Shown here: positions 48,966 to 62,345 of the stretch, in pieces | Layout: each line of letters opens with the position of its first letter | How positions within the stretch are numbered: the first letter of the stretch is position 1 | Assembly: GCA_024138025.1 (NCBI GenBank) | Contig: JAMXBD010000065.1 | Span: 1,302,001-1,366,000, forward strand | From: Combretum micranthum | Taxonomy: Eukaryota; Streptophyta; Magnoliopsida; Myrtales; Combretaceae | DNA: 64,000 bases | Direction: 5' to 3' | Made by a program: the position numbers and the translations under genes | The notes under the pieces: model-generated | The model's input: only the letters and a program-made list of their open reading frames with translations | The model's database searches: none | Told to the model about the DNA's origin: nothing

Positions 48966-48970
48966 CTCCC

Positions 48971-48983
48971 ACTTGAGGGGGGA
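48971..48983 (+). promoter_or_regulatory. Polypurine tract of the Copia element
   Basis: TTGAGGGGGGA directly precedes the 3' LTR and is the expected plus-strand primer for reverse transcription. Confidence 0.8.
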
Positions 48984-49200
48984 TGTAGAGATATATAGAT
49001 TTATTTATTTTATGTGTATATACAGTTAAGGTCCAGCTGTATTTTATTTTTTATTTTTGTATTTCATATAAATAGTACGGAAGTGTATTCTTTTCAATAA
49101 CACAAAATATCTTTCTTTCTCTCTCAGACTTGTAACTGTTTTGCTCTGTATCGAACATTCTTGAATTCATGGAATTGTATGAAGCTTCTTTCATTTCACA
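48984..49200 (+). repeat. 3' LTR of the Copia element (217 bp)
   Basis: Same ends as the 5' LTR (TGTAGAGATA...TTTCACA). About ten differences from the 5' LTR, several of them small indels, are visible by eye. Confidence 0.9.
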
Positions 49201-49205
49201 ATTGG

Positions 49206-50411
<1,206 letters not shown>

Positions 50412-51090
50412 CTAACAATCTCAGCCATTGCACTTCCAGTTCCTCCTCCAACATCAACCAAAGACTCCAAACTTTCAAACCCCTCTTTAAACTACTCATG
50501 ATTGCCTTAAGTATGGTCATACGTCATATTCATTGAACATGTTATTGAATTCACTATTTTTCGAAGCAAAGTCCCAAACATCACAGCCATGAGCCATGTT
50601 AAATGGTACCCCTCCATTTTTGACACATTTATCCAAGTAATGCCAGGGAGACGTCACAAACTCATGCTCCACCAGTTCACCATTGGAGCAAGACTTTGTT
50701 TGGAACCATGCAAAAGCCATTTGGAGGCAGAAGTAAGTCCATAGAGTGTCTCTCCACCTTCTGTTTTTTGATGTGCGGTGAAGATCTTTTTACGGATCAA
50801 CAACCTCATGATGCGGCTAAGATAGTCAATGTGAGGTGAGGAAGTGGCATCAATATGAGAAGCAATTTGGTATAGGGTAAGATAGCCACCATTTGAGTGT
50901 ATTATATCAGCTATATGGAGCTCAACCGCACACTTCCATACCATGGAGTCGATAAAAGCGAATATATGTTGCCATATTAGGGCTTGTCCTCTGAGCATCT
51001 CCACTGCTTCGAGGGACTCCATGATCTCTAATTGGTCGTAAGTATTGCAAGTTCGTGTGCTGTCTGACAAAGCACGAGATCGGGTTTCAG

Positions 51091-51101
51091 ATTTATATAA
51101 T
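51091..51101 (-). promoter_or_regulatory. TATA box of the O-methyltransferase pseudogene
   Basis: TTATATAAAT on the minus strand lies about 70 bp upstream of the ATG at 51022. This leaves room for a leader of roughly 40 nt and supports 51022 as the true start. Confidence 0.55.
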
Positions 51102-51686
51102 ACTGTCGGACAATTTCATCTGAATTGCCAAGGTCCACCGTCCATGCTATATGAAGATCATTATAATTTAGTTATCACGTGGGTTAACTGCCAACATTTT
51201 TAGTTTGGCAATGTGTCCAATGTCATCTACCGACCATTAAAAATTCCAGCGCAATATATAAACAATAAAACCACCAATCGTAACATGTTCTGCCCATCAT
51301 ATTTTAGTATGAATTAAGTGCCCATGTGAGATCATGTGTCCTATCTGGACGTTGCGATGTATGCCTTTCATTAGCATATAGGTATAATAATTAGACATGA
51401 CTAGAAATTCACCTGCTATTTTATAAGGTTTACTAATCTGATCCTATAGTTCTATAGGATTTCATAATATATCTAAACCCACTTCATTGGATTCGTATTA
51501 GAACCTAGAATCCGATCCTATAATCTTATAATCTTATTTTTCTAACTTATTTTCAAATTTTAATTATGAAACGAAGTGAAGGCGATGTAAAATATGATGT
51601 GAATTTATTATATTAATATATATCTTTAATGTTTTTTACATTTATATCCCTTCATTAATAATACTTTCTCTCTCTCTTTCTCTCTA

Positions 51687-51719
<33 letters not shown>

Positions 51720-54200
51720 GCCTTTAGTTTTTTTTTTTCTTGCCACTTATATGCCCTTAGTTGTTTATTTACACATTTCATTGATATCTTTTATATAAAT
51801 TCTTTTATAGAATTAAATGGTTAGTATTCATATGTATTAAAACAATTCATAAATATATAATGATTACATATTAATTTATGACAATTATTATATTACGATT
51901 TATCTATTATTTTAGTTAATGTGTTGTGCCATGTTTAAGTGAAACATTTTTGCTCATATTATGATCCCCCATTTTACAATCTTATTACAAAATTCAAATA
52001 GATTATTCTATATACTCTTAAAACTACATTATTATAAATTTAAAACACAAAAATATTCAAAGAAGGATACAGATGGAAATGGTTTGGTTTTTATTCAAAA
52101 ATAAATTAAACTATAACCCACTTCTTTGTTTTTTCTCAAAAAAAATATAGTTTAGATTAGAAACTTTTTTAAATCATTGAATATTGGCTTTGTTTAGTTC
52201 ATATTACATATTGAACTTTATTTTGTAATTTATAAATAGTATATTTGTATAACATGTAACCTTATATTAGAAAAAAAAAAACTAAATTCATTCGAAAAAA
52301 AAAAGTAAAATCATTTAAGAGGTAAATCAAATCAATAATTATGCAACTATAATGTTTCAATTGTTATTAATCGTTTATTTTATTTATGAAGTTAGCATGT
52401 AACAAATTATGAAAATAATGGTAGATCAAGTATTTGTATTTTCAATTTAACAATTTAGTGTCTCATCTTTAGATTATGGCAAATTAGTGCTCACAGTGTT
52501 TTTGTTAAAAAATATGTAACAAACATTTATTTTGTTGACAAGATAATGATAGACCAAGTGTTTTTACTTTTAGTTATTTATAGTTTTTAGTAATTTAGTG
52601 CTGCATCTTTAGAATTTGATAATTATTACCCATGTGCTTGCCATTATCACATCCTTAAAATAAATGTCCATAAAATATTATTTAAGAGAGACATTGGATC
52701 ACACATACTTTGAATGTACAGTATTAATTTGACAAGATCTAAAGATGAGATACTAAATTGCCAAAAAATTAAAGTACAAATTCTTAGCTTGCCATTTTCC
52801 ACATATTATATATATATATATATATATAAGTTAAATATTTATACATATTAATACATGTAAAGTAAAAAAAAATTTAGGCCTCATTTGTTTTGAGGAAAAA
52901 TATTTGTTAATAAAAGTAGTTTTTTCTTGAAAAAGTAACATATTTTCAAATGTTTGACTAATTTTATGAAAATACTTTTCCTTTATTTATAGTTTTGAGG
53001 TAACTCATATATTTTAAGTATGTAAAAAATTAAAAAATTACATATATTATAATGAGAAATAAATCCATTTAAAAGAAAATATTTCAAAATTAATAATAAA
53101 TGTTTTTAGATGGTAATGATTGGTAGATGTACTTGTAAATCGATGAAAAAATGACCTACACATTTATATTTCATAAGTCATTTTCTAAAAAAATAAGCTA
53201 TGAAAAGTCTATGTTTTTCAAAAATGTTTTTGTTAATTGTTCTATTTTCTTAAAAAAATATAGAAAAATAAAAGGACATTTTCTTTAAAATATTTTCATT
53301 GAAACAAAAAGACCTTAAATACTGTATTGTAACATAATAAATAAGCTACGAGTGAAATGTTGCTATATTTTCCTAAAATATTTTGTTTCAATTTTATAGA
53401 ATGGTTTTGTTTCATATTCTTGTTAGTACCTGCAACACAAATAAAATGTCAACTTGGTTTGGTTATGTTTTTTTTTAATAATCAAAGTATGACACATGTT
53501 TCTATATATGTATAAAAAGATTAAAAAAAGATCCAAAATAATTTTGTTGCTTCCATCCAATCATAATGTCATAGTATTTTCATTTGTTGGCATATTCCAT
53601 GTGTCTTCATTTTCTTTATTAGTCGTCTACAACCAACATATATATGTATGTATATATATGTATGTGTGTGTTATGTTGATTGTATTCATTCATTACATAT
53701 AATATTGACTAATGTGTAAAATAACCACATTTATTTCAGCTTACATAGTGCACATTCATGCATTTATTGTGAAATTTATCTAAAAAGAATGAAATTTTAA
53801 TCCCTTAATTTTACAAAACCTAAATATTAAATCATCAAATTATAACATAGAATTTTGAAGAACTTTAAGAAAAAGTTGCAAAGGTCACTCCTAATTTTTT
53901 GAGATTTAAGAATATTAAAATATAAACAAATTTGATTATAGTTAGGAAGATTAGAATCCTTATCAATAAAATTTCGAAACGCAAAATGTAACTTCTATAA
54001 CTTTAGACAATTAATGATTGATGATAAATTGATCGTTATTGTAAACTTCAAGAACCTTTTACATTGAGTTTAATAATTAGAAAATAAATTTTATACTCGT
54101 TAAACAATGATACAATGGTTTTCAAGTTATTTATAATATTTTAAAACCATAAAGTAGCACTATAAAATTTATGATCATCAATAATCAAGATAAATAATCT
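51102..54200. other. AT-rich intergenic DNA with microsatellites, no gene
   Basis: A CCTATAG-type region at 51410-51540 recalls the hAT element at 9887. A compound (CT)n/(TA)n tract lies at 51665-51719, a (TA)n run at 52806-52828 and a TATG/TG-rich run at 53637-53672. No coding pattern on either strand. Confidence 0.5.
51665..51719. repeat. Compound (CT)n-(TA)n microsatellite
   Basis: About 35 nt of imperfect CT repeats run directly into about 20 nt of TA repeats. Confidence 0.9.
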
Positions 54201-54224
54201 ATAGACAATTAAGTACAAGATTTC

Positions 54225-54640
54225 GTAACACGAGTCGATAACTCAACAAATAATCATAGTTAGCCATAGATTTCAAGTGCAATAGAAGACAATTAATTTT
54301 TAGAGCCAATTAGTTATAAAACAATAGTTTAAAGAAGAATAACTAGTATTACAAAATACGCGATAGGATATAAAACAGATCAATATTTAAGAATCTAAAT
54401 CTCAATTAAATATTTGAATCATGCTAACATTTTAGTTAGAAAATTTTGAATCTATGCATACTAAAATCCTAATTTAATCTTGTAATCCTAGAGAATATTC
54501 ACTTTAGTATAAAAGAATAGAATGGTAAATGCATGACAGATAGTGAACTTATGATATGACAAAAACCCTAGTTAGAAATTTGGAATACTCATTAGCTTGT
54601 CTATAACTTAAAACCTTGAATAAAAATTTCCTAAATGTTC
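54225..54640. repeat. Unclassified repeat, copy A (partial)
   Basis: Ordered similarity to 54640-55110 at an offset of about 439 bp: ACTCAACA, TAGATTTCAAGTGCA (54267), AGAAGAATAACTAG, GTTAGAAAATTTTGAATCTA, TAAAATCCTAATTTA. The end region of copies B and C is missing or too diverged. No coding content. Confidence 0.65.
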
Positions 54641-55110
54641 AAAGATACCAAAGGCGAAATTTTGTGGCTTGAGTCAAAAACTCAACATGTAAATATAACT
54701 AACCTTAGATTTTAAGTACATTAGAAGATGATTCATTTATAGAACCTATTTGCTATAAAACGGTAACTTAAAGATGAACCACTAGGGTTATAAATACACA
54801 ATGAGAATGAAAAATAGACCTATAATTACAAATCTAGATTTCAAATACAAATTTGGATTACACCATAATGCTAGTTAGAGAATTCTAGATTTATAGAGAT
54901 TTAAACCCTAATTTAGTCTATAGGACCTGGAAAACTTTAATCGCATAAGATAAAATCCTCAAAATACTCAATCGTGTAAACTTTAAATTTAAGATTTTAA
55001 CTCAAGAATAATATAAGATTAATACAGAGGACTTAGATGAATTTTAAAAGATGTTTTATTCAAATAACTGCTATATTTATACATGTAACCCAATATACTA
55101 CGAGAAAGTC
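54640..55110. repeat. Unclassified repeat, copy B
   Basis: Shares with copy C a long series of landmarks at a constant offset of about 940 bp, including TAGATTTTAAGTAC (54706), ACCACTAGGGTTATAAATAC, CTTTAATCGCATAAGA, ATTTTAACTCAAGAATAATA and TTTTATTCAAATAACTG (55051). Not recognised as any known element; no terminal inverted repeats or target duplications found. Confidence 0.75.
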
Positions 55111-55579
55111 TAGATATTCACTCTTAGATATTTAAATAACATCAACATGTGCCAAATTTTTCAAAAGGAGCTCAAACCTTATGAAACTTGAAAACAAATG
55201 CATTCACACACACATAAGCATTTTCATTGAATGCTTTCACACACACATAAGTTGAATTTAATGTATGGAAGAGAGACTCCTTCTCCTCTTCTAAACCGTA
55301 ACTTTAAGGAGGCATCAAGACAAGGATTTAGATATTTTCTTTAGCAAAATTTACTTATTCAACTTGGCATCAATTAACTTATTTCGAATAGACTCTTAAA
55401 TGGTAACATAAGGACCACATGATCCTCTCTTCTAACAAGCTCTAATTGTATACCTAAGAACCCATTTCAAAACTTCCACACAACATATCACAATCTCTAC
55501 AAAATTTATTTAGGTAGTATGCTCTAAATCATTTGTAGAATAATCCTTAGTATTCTCTATAATATGGTAAGTAATTTTC

Positions 55580-56050
55580 CCAATTAGTAAAGGACACCAA
55601 AGATAAGATTACATATAAAAGGATTATTAATCAATAAATAAAACACTAAATCTTAAAGAAACAAGAGACGATCAATCTTTAGAGTCTAGTGATTGGTAAA
55701 GGAAATTTTAAGATAAACTAATAGGGATGAAATATACGCTATATAACTAAAAACAGATGAAATATATAAATCTAGAACTCAAATAAAATTTCTAAATACA
55801 TAGTCATGAAATTTAGAATTTTCTAAATCTATTGAGTATAATATCTTAATTTCAGCTATCGGGCCTATAAATCTTAATCGCGTAAGAGAGAAATCTAAAA
55901 ATATTCAATTACTTAAGCTTTAAATTAAAAGTTTCAACTCAACAATTATCTAAGCAAAATATGGAACTCTTAAACATAATTTAAAAGGTGTTTTGTTCAA
56001 ATAACTGAATTAATTATACGAGTATAGCCTAACAAACTATGGGATAACCT
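55580..56050. repeat. Unclassified repeat, copy C
   Basis: Third copy of the 54-56 kb repeat. Landmarks: ACTAATAGGGATGAAATATA, TCTTAATCGCGTAAGAGAG, GTTTCAACTCAACAATTATC and TTTTGTTCAAATAACTG (55991). The about 470 bp between copies B and C shows no match to the repeat. Confidence 0.75.
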
Positions 56051-56616
56051 ATATATTTGTTTATATATGTAATAAACTAAATACACATGTGAAATATGGT
56101 GCAAATAGATTCCTTAGAGCCAGCTATTCTTCTTAGAAATTCTTCACCGTCCTTTGCCTTCTTCAAGTGGAACAAGGTAACATTTGAAATCACCTAAAAA
56201 TGACGTCCAACAAATTGTGAGCTTCCAAGTAACTTAGACATTAAATGAAAGAAGGGACACCTAAAACTAGACAAAATATAACAAACAAACACAATTAAAT
56301 CCTTCCTCTTATAACCTTAAAATACCTTATGATTCCCTAGAATTATATTAAGTCAATGAGCTTAGACCAATTGACTCGTAAAACTCCAATCAAAGCCAAC
56401 CAAAAGGATATCAAATGATAAGTTGAAGACCACTAGATTTTTCCTTTGAACAAGCCTAAAACCGTATATTACATATCCCACTTGAGCTTATCATTAAATG
56501 ACATTAAAGAACAACAAACAAAGCCGTCTTTTTTCCCTTCAAATTTCCATAAAACAAGCCCCTTAATCAAACAACACATAGAAAACAAAACATCACTTTT
56601 TCCTTCCCCTTTTCAA

Positions 56617-59600
56617 TTGTGACCCGCTTTACCAAGCAAAACAAACACATAAAATACAAACCTCCTAAGCTACACTTTTTCCACTGTGAGTCCTCAAGGG
56701 AAAGTCTTCATTTAGTTTAAACCAAGTCAAGATTCAAAAGTCAAATTCTAAGGTAAGAAAGTCTTTTTCCAAGTTGATTATTCTTAGAACATTTAGAACT
56801 TATCCCTATGCTTTTCTAAACTAGGGTCGGTTCACTTAAAGGGGGAGAGTTTACCACTTTGCCCTTTATCCAATCAAGGTATTATCTAACCTATCTTGTA
56901 GTTTACAATTCCTTTGTGCTTAGAAACTTAGGAAAAATATGAAATGAGATGCCTAGAGAACCTTACGTGTTTTAGTTTTCTTAGAAGTTGGAGATGATAA
57001 TATTAGACTCATATGTCTTCACTTGAATCATATTCTAATCCAACTAAGTAGTTGATATAGTAGCAAATTCCATGGGAAGCCAACATGCACATTTAGAACA
57101 ACAGACCCTAGGATTTAGGTTCATGATGAAAATGGATCCTACCATGCATATACTATAACAAAACCAATTTAACATGTGGTAGACTAAACTTATGACATGA
57201 TTCACGAAGTGAAATTTAAATAAAAGAAATCCTAGAACTACCTATAGTAATCTCAGTCCAATAGCTATTAAGGGAACCACTACGTAAATATATAATCTAA
57301 AAATTAACAATATAGAAACATGCAAAAAAATGAAAATGGAAGACTAAATGCATCATAGTGAAAACCCTAGAACTTACACTCCGTTAAGTTTCAGCCAAAA
57401 ACAATTTCATAAGAACAACCATGATTTAAATACAAAATGAAACCTATATGAACTTACAAACTCATTAGAAAAGTAAACTAGTAATTAGATGGTAGAATAT
57501 GGTCCATAAATAATAAAAATTCCTGTAAACTCCCGAAGTTTTGAAATCAAATTAAAGCTTAAACCCTAATTAGAAGTCAACCGATTTCTAAAGTCAACAA
57601 AACCCTAGTTTACCGTAACCGCTTAAGTCCGGCATTCCTGTTTAAGAAACCCTAAGAGTAAGAAAGAGTTTAGTGAGTAGAATAGTTCATAATTATCCAA
57701 GGAAGCTTAAAAAGATCACTTTAGTAAAACTGCGACTCGTTTTAAACCCGATTGGACACAGTTCTTGAAAAATGTGTCCCGGAGCTCGGAATAGTAAAAA
57801 TATTCCGAATATACCGTTAGACTCGTAAAAATATAAGATTTTCAAAATATCAATTTCATAATTTTTTCGATAGCTAAAAATATCAGATATCGCATTTATA
57901 CGCGTATTTTCTTACTACCGGTACTTAAATTGTCATGTCTACTTTACATTACACTATTTACTACTCTTCTACACTATTTATCTATCTCTACTTTTTCTTA
58001 CAACCTACTCTTACAACCCATACCTCTATTTCTTACACATTTTCATTTCCAATACAATTTTACATATTTCATATCTTACTTTTAATTAACAAAAATACAA
58101 AAAAATAAATTTCTCTCCTTCTCCTCACTAAATGTGCTCCGGCCCCCTTCTTTTTCCCTTTAATTGTTTTAATTTTCAATAATTTAATTAATACAAATTA
58201 TCTCCCACATTTTCCTATAAATACCCTCTCTTACTTCCACTTCTTTCACACCTTTCTTCTACTAAAGTTACTCTCTTAAATTTCTTCAAGAATTTCCGCT
58301 CAAGAAGTTCTCTCTAGTTTAGTTCCTTTAGGTAAACTTTCTTCAAGTTTTCTTTATATTCATATACTTAGTATGAATTTAGTGTGTTTTTCTAAACCAT
58401 GAAGGTTAAGGAAAGCAACAATAGGTTCATACTTTGTTTTTGTTTATCATCAAATTCCTTTATGTTGCTTTTATGTTTATAACTATCTAATATATCTATA
58501 TAGCTATATATATTATTAGAGCAAATAAGCTCATTGTTTTGCAATTTACTTACTTTCATGTTATTTTTAAGACTAGTCTTTCTAGTCTTAGACTTGTCAT
58601 CATCAAGTCAAAACATTTTCTTTTTCTTTTGGGACTAGTCTTTTCTTAGTCCCGGGATACCTTGATGAAGCTAAGGTTCCAATACTTGATTTATTTTCTT
58701 ATTAGCTTATTCTTTCAAGTTATTATGTTTCTTTATGTTTGAATAACTTTATGATTCATATTCATGCATGAACATAATGGTTTTGTCTCAACAAAATAAA
58801 TGAGAGAATATTTCTTAAAATAAAGATTCTTTTTTAGAAATAAAAGTAGGAAGTTAATGTTTTTTTCTAAAAAATTAAGGAGTCATATTAACAAACTTAG
58901 AGGAGTTCATAAGAAATTTTATAAACATACATGACAAAGAAAAGACTTTTTAAAGTAAACAAAGATTTTATAACAATTTCACTTTTCTTCAAATGATAGA
59001 AATTCTCTTCATTAAAATAAGACGATCTCAAGAAATCAAGAAATTATTTCTCTAAATATAGAAGTGTTAACACTTTCAAAAAGTGTTGGAAGCTAAGCTT
59101 AGGAAATAAAAATCATTCCTTAAGAATTTAAAGAGATTACGAAAATAAAATTTAGGAAAAGAAAAGAAATACTCATTATAAATAACTTAAGATATTTTCA
59201 AAGCAAAATGAATATTTCAAAAACTCCCAAGTTTCAAAATCTTTAAGTACTTTACTTTTCAAAATTTGAGACAACTTCATTAAACTTCATACATTTGTTA
59301 TGAGTCAATAAATATATGAATATATATTCCAAAGGTTTTACAAGCTATTATTTTATCTATCTCTTCAAAATGAGCTTTGGATAAAAGAAGGAAAACAAGT
59401 TTACAAAAATTCATGGTGAATCTGTCCGCCACTTTTTTGGAACCCAAGTGACTAAGTTCGATGAAAATAAGTTTAGAAATAGATAGATCTTTTCGAATAG
59501 GTAGAAAACGGTATATTACACGCAAAATTCCGAGTTAAAATGAGCAAGTTATGGCCATTTTAAGTTGGAATTTCCTCTTATACGATTTTACCGCGATTTT

Positions 59601-60787
59601 GAGAAAGTTTAGAATCTTCAAGAATAGAGATTTCATGAAAGACTCATTTTGGATATTTCATCTTGTTTAGATGGAGAAGGACCTGAGATCACCCTTCCGG
59701 AGGATTACTTCGATTAGGATCTCTCGACATGGAGTGAGTTAATTCTTGACTTAAGTTACATTTCCTTGTTTTGTGCTTGTAAGTAGTAGCACTAGCAATT
59801 AAGAAGAAGATAAAATGAATAATTGTTGTGTGACTTGGAATTATGATTGATTGAATATAAGTTAAGAATATCGAAAGAAGGTTTGATAAATAAATTGTGA
59901 TTCTTGTATTGATATGATAAAAATTGTGTTGATTGCCTTCAACTTGAACTAAACATTATTTGGTTAAATATAGATTGAAATCAATTCATGCATATTATAC
60001 TTGTGAGTCATATTTGTTTCACTACTATTCTTCATGTGGGGAAACGAGGAAATGGTAGTGGTGGCTGGTAGGAGCCGGAAAGTCTACATGGGCTAATAGG
60101 AGCCAGAAAGTCTACATGGCATACAGGAGTCGGTAAATCTGTAAATATTGATGGTCGTATGGGCCTGTAACCTCCCAACTCTCGACATGGAGGGTGTAAA
60201 ATCTATGCTACACTTGATTTCCGGTTAATCATGTGTATTTTATTTGTTCATTTGATTGGTACATTCTCATATGCTTGATTAAATAGTTGTTTGAACTATG
60301 GAAATATCTTGTAGATGGAATTATCTCACTAAGCTAGTTTTGCTTATACCCTTATAGCTTTTTGTTACAATACGATTACCTTTGGTTGGCCCCAAAGAGT
60401 CCCGTATGTCAGGTACGAGTTTAAGCTATTAGGAGTTTTTGGGAGAAGCTATATGTATTTAAGTTTTGAACATAAGCTTCTAGGAAAAATCTCTATAGTA
60501 TGCTTGTGTTATAGTTGTTATTATTTTGTTGAAAGACTCCTAAAGCAGGGGAATGCCCCTAAGATGATGAAAGGATATTATTATGAAAATCTTATCTTTA
60601 TTTATATAAGTTCTTGCTTGCTTTTATTATCTATTTAAATGTAATATCCCTGTGAGTCTTCTACTATCTTGGAAGCACGCCTTGCATGTGATGTCGAAGC
60701 TCCTGCATGACTAAGGTTGTCATTTATTAGCTTTAATATTATATGCGGTGGACTGCCACGTTTAGGGTACCTTCTAGGGCGTGACAA
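56617..60787 (+). mobile_element. Candidate large solo LTR, about 4.2 kb
   Basis: Starts TTGTGACCCGC and ends CTAGGGCGTGACAA (reverse complement TTGTCACGCCC), flanked by TTCAA on both sides (56612-56616 and 60788-60792). One base lies outside the usual TG...CA, so the edges are tentative. Inside are a TATA-like CCTATAAATACCC near 58215, CT-rich leader-like DNA, and short tandem repeats at 60050-60140. No retrotransposon coding domain is seen. The section around 57775 (TGTCCCGGAGCTCGGAATAG) is LTR-like in style, and an LTR start there is the main alternative. Confidence 0.35.
60054..60145. repeat. Short tandem repeat, unit about 27-28 bp
   Basis: Three diverged copies of a unit like TAGGAGCCGGAAAGTCTACA stand in a row inside the presumed LTR. 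Confidence 0.8.
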
Positions 60788-60792
60788 TTCAA

Positions 60793-62345
60793 CTTACGTA
60801 AACAGATAAGGTTGACAAATAAAGTCAAATAATATTAGAAAATCACACTATCAAAATAGGCATTCATGAATTAGAATCTAAAATAAAGGAAGTTTAGGAT
60901 TGTGCAATCACCATAAATAGAATATAAATATGAAATAGTATCAAGACAAACATAACGAAAATAATAGCAAGTATAGGAATACCTTACAATACCATCAGAA
61001 AACCATAGAGTAAAATACGTAAATATTACAAAGTGTGAAAACTAAATAAACCCTCATATATTACTCGAAACAAGCTTTCCAATACCTATTCATATGCTAA
61101 AAATGAGTTAAAATGAGTATTATACGCTTAGATGAAGATTATGCAATAATACTAGTATTTGGAATCATTTAGGCTACTTTTTATGAAAAAACCCATTAAT
61201 ACGAACTTTATAAGGAAATTTATGGAAAATAGACTTTGCAAGCTTTAAAAACTACTTAAATAATAAAAGTGAGTTAGGAATGAGAAAATGGTATTAAGAA
61301 TACTAAAACTCAAGTTTAAGACACTTAAGCACCAATAGGACTTCTTATAAAGCTATATGTATGGTAATAAGTAATTATTATTTCATTTTATAGAGATATT
61401 GAGTTTGAATTCTCAAACCCCAAGTATTTCCAAAGGTCATATCAAGTAAACAATAATGCTCAGGTGAGAGTTTTGATGATTTGCTATTTGCTTGTGTTTG
61501 CTATTGCTTATTGTTATATTGCTTATATTGCTTGTCTGTTGAATGACTTGATTTTTGTGAATGTCATCATTTGCATGATTGCCAGAATAAATGGATAACT
61601 TTAAAATATTTGGCAAAATTAATTGGATATACTACCGCATGTGATTGAACCCCCTATAGGAAATGTCTTGGAGTTGTAATTGAAAGTATTTTCAAAATAT
61701 ATCTCTAAAGAAACATATCTTGAAGTATTCCAACTTGCTTTTATAGTCTTTTGAAATTGCTGAGATTTACTAAAAGAGTTTATGAAATAAACTTGGGACA
61801 TTTTTGAATAATGTTTTGACAGTGGATATTGCCTAAGTCGGGGTCCTCTTATCATGTCGTGATGGTAGATGTTGCTTGAGTTGGGGTTTACCTTTCATAA
61901 TCACCAGTGTTGAGCAGTGGTAGATGTTGCTTGAGTTAAAGTCTACCTGCTATAATCACCAATATTAGGTGATAGATATATTGAGATAATTTTAGATATT
62001 AACCAGTGTAAAACACGCGTTAGGGAATATTTGCTTTTTACCAATGACAGGTAAGCATTGGGTGAGTCTGGATGGACGCTACCACTAGGCAGCCCCATTC
62101 GAGTAAGGTAGGATATCCCATGTGAGTAAGTATGAGAGACAACTGATGTGCACACAGCGTAAATCTTCATTGTCTATGGCTTCGAACTCCCATAGATATG
62201 TTGTTTGCATTCATCACGTTTGTATTCATATCATTTATAGATAGATCTGTATGAATGCTAATTTAATGCTTGATAACTTGCGTAGTCAGTAGTAGTAAGG
62301 AACGAACTCACTGGGCCATGGCTTTGCTCACTCTCTAATAATTTT
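60793..62345. mobile_element. LTR-like DNA, unclassified
   Basis: Contains about three tandem units of about 55 bp at 61815-61970 and a motif GAACTCACTGGGCCATGG followed by CTTTGCTCACTC near 62303-62333, of a kind common near the 3' ends of plant Gypsy LTRs. No ends, target duplications or coding domains were identified. Confidence 0.35.
61815..61970. repeat. Imperfect tandem repeat, unit about 55 bp
   Basis: Units begin GTGGATATTGCCTAAGT (61821), GTAGATGTTGCTTGAGT (about 61866) and GTAGATGTTGCTTGAGT (about 61922), each followed by a CTACC/TTACC and ATAATCACCA block. Confidence 0.75.

Larger units (their letters stand above)
44357..49200 (+). mobile_element. Copia-type LTR retrotransposon, full length but mutated
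   Basis: Both LTRs are present (44357-44577 and 48984-49200), with a primer binding site at 44578 and a polypurine tract just before the 3' LTR. Flanks are GTTGG (44352-44356) and ATTGG (49201-49205), 4 of 5 matching. The internal domain order protease, integrase, RT, RNase H defines Ty1/Copia. It lies in the intron of the O-methyltransferase pseudogene in the opposite orientation. LTRs differ by about ten positions by eye, so the insertion is not very recent. The coding part is broken. Confidence 0.9.
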
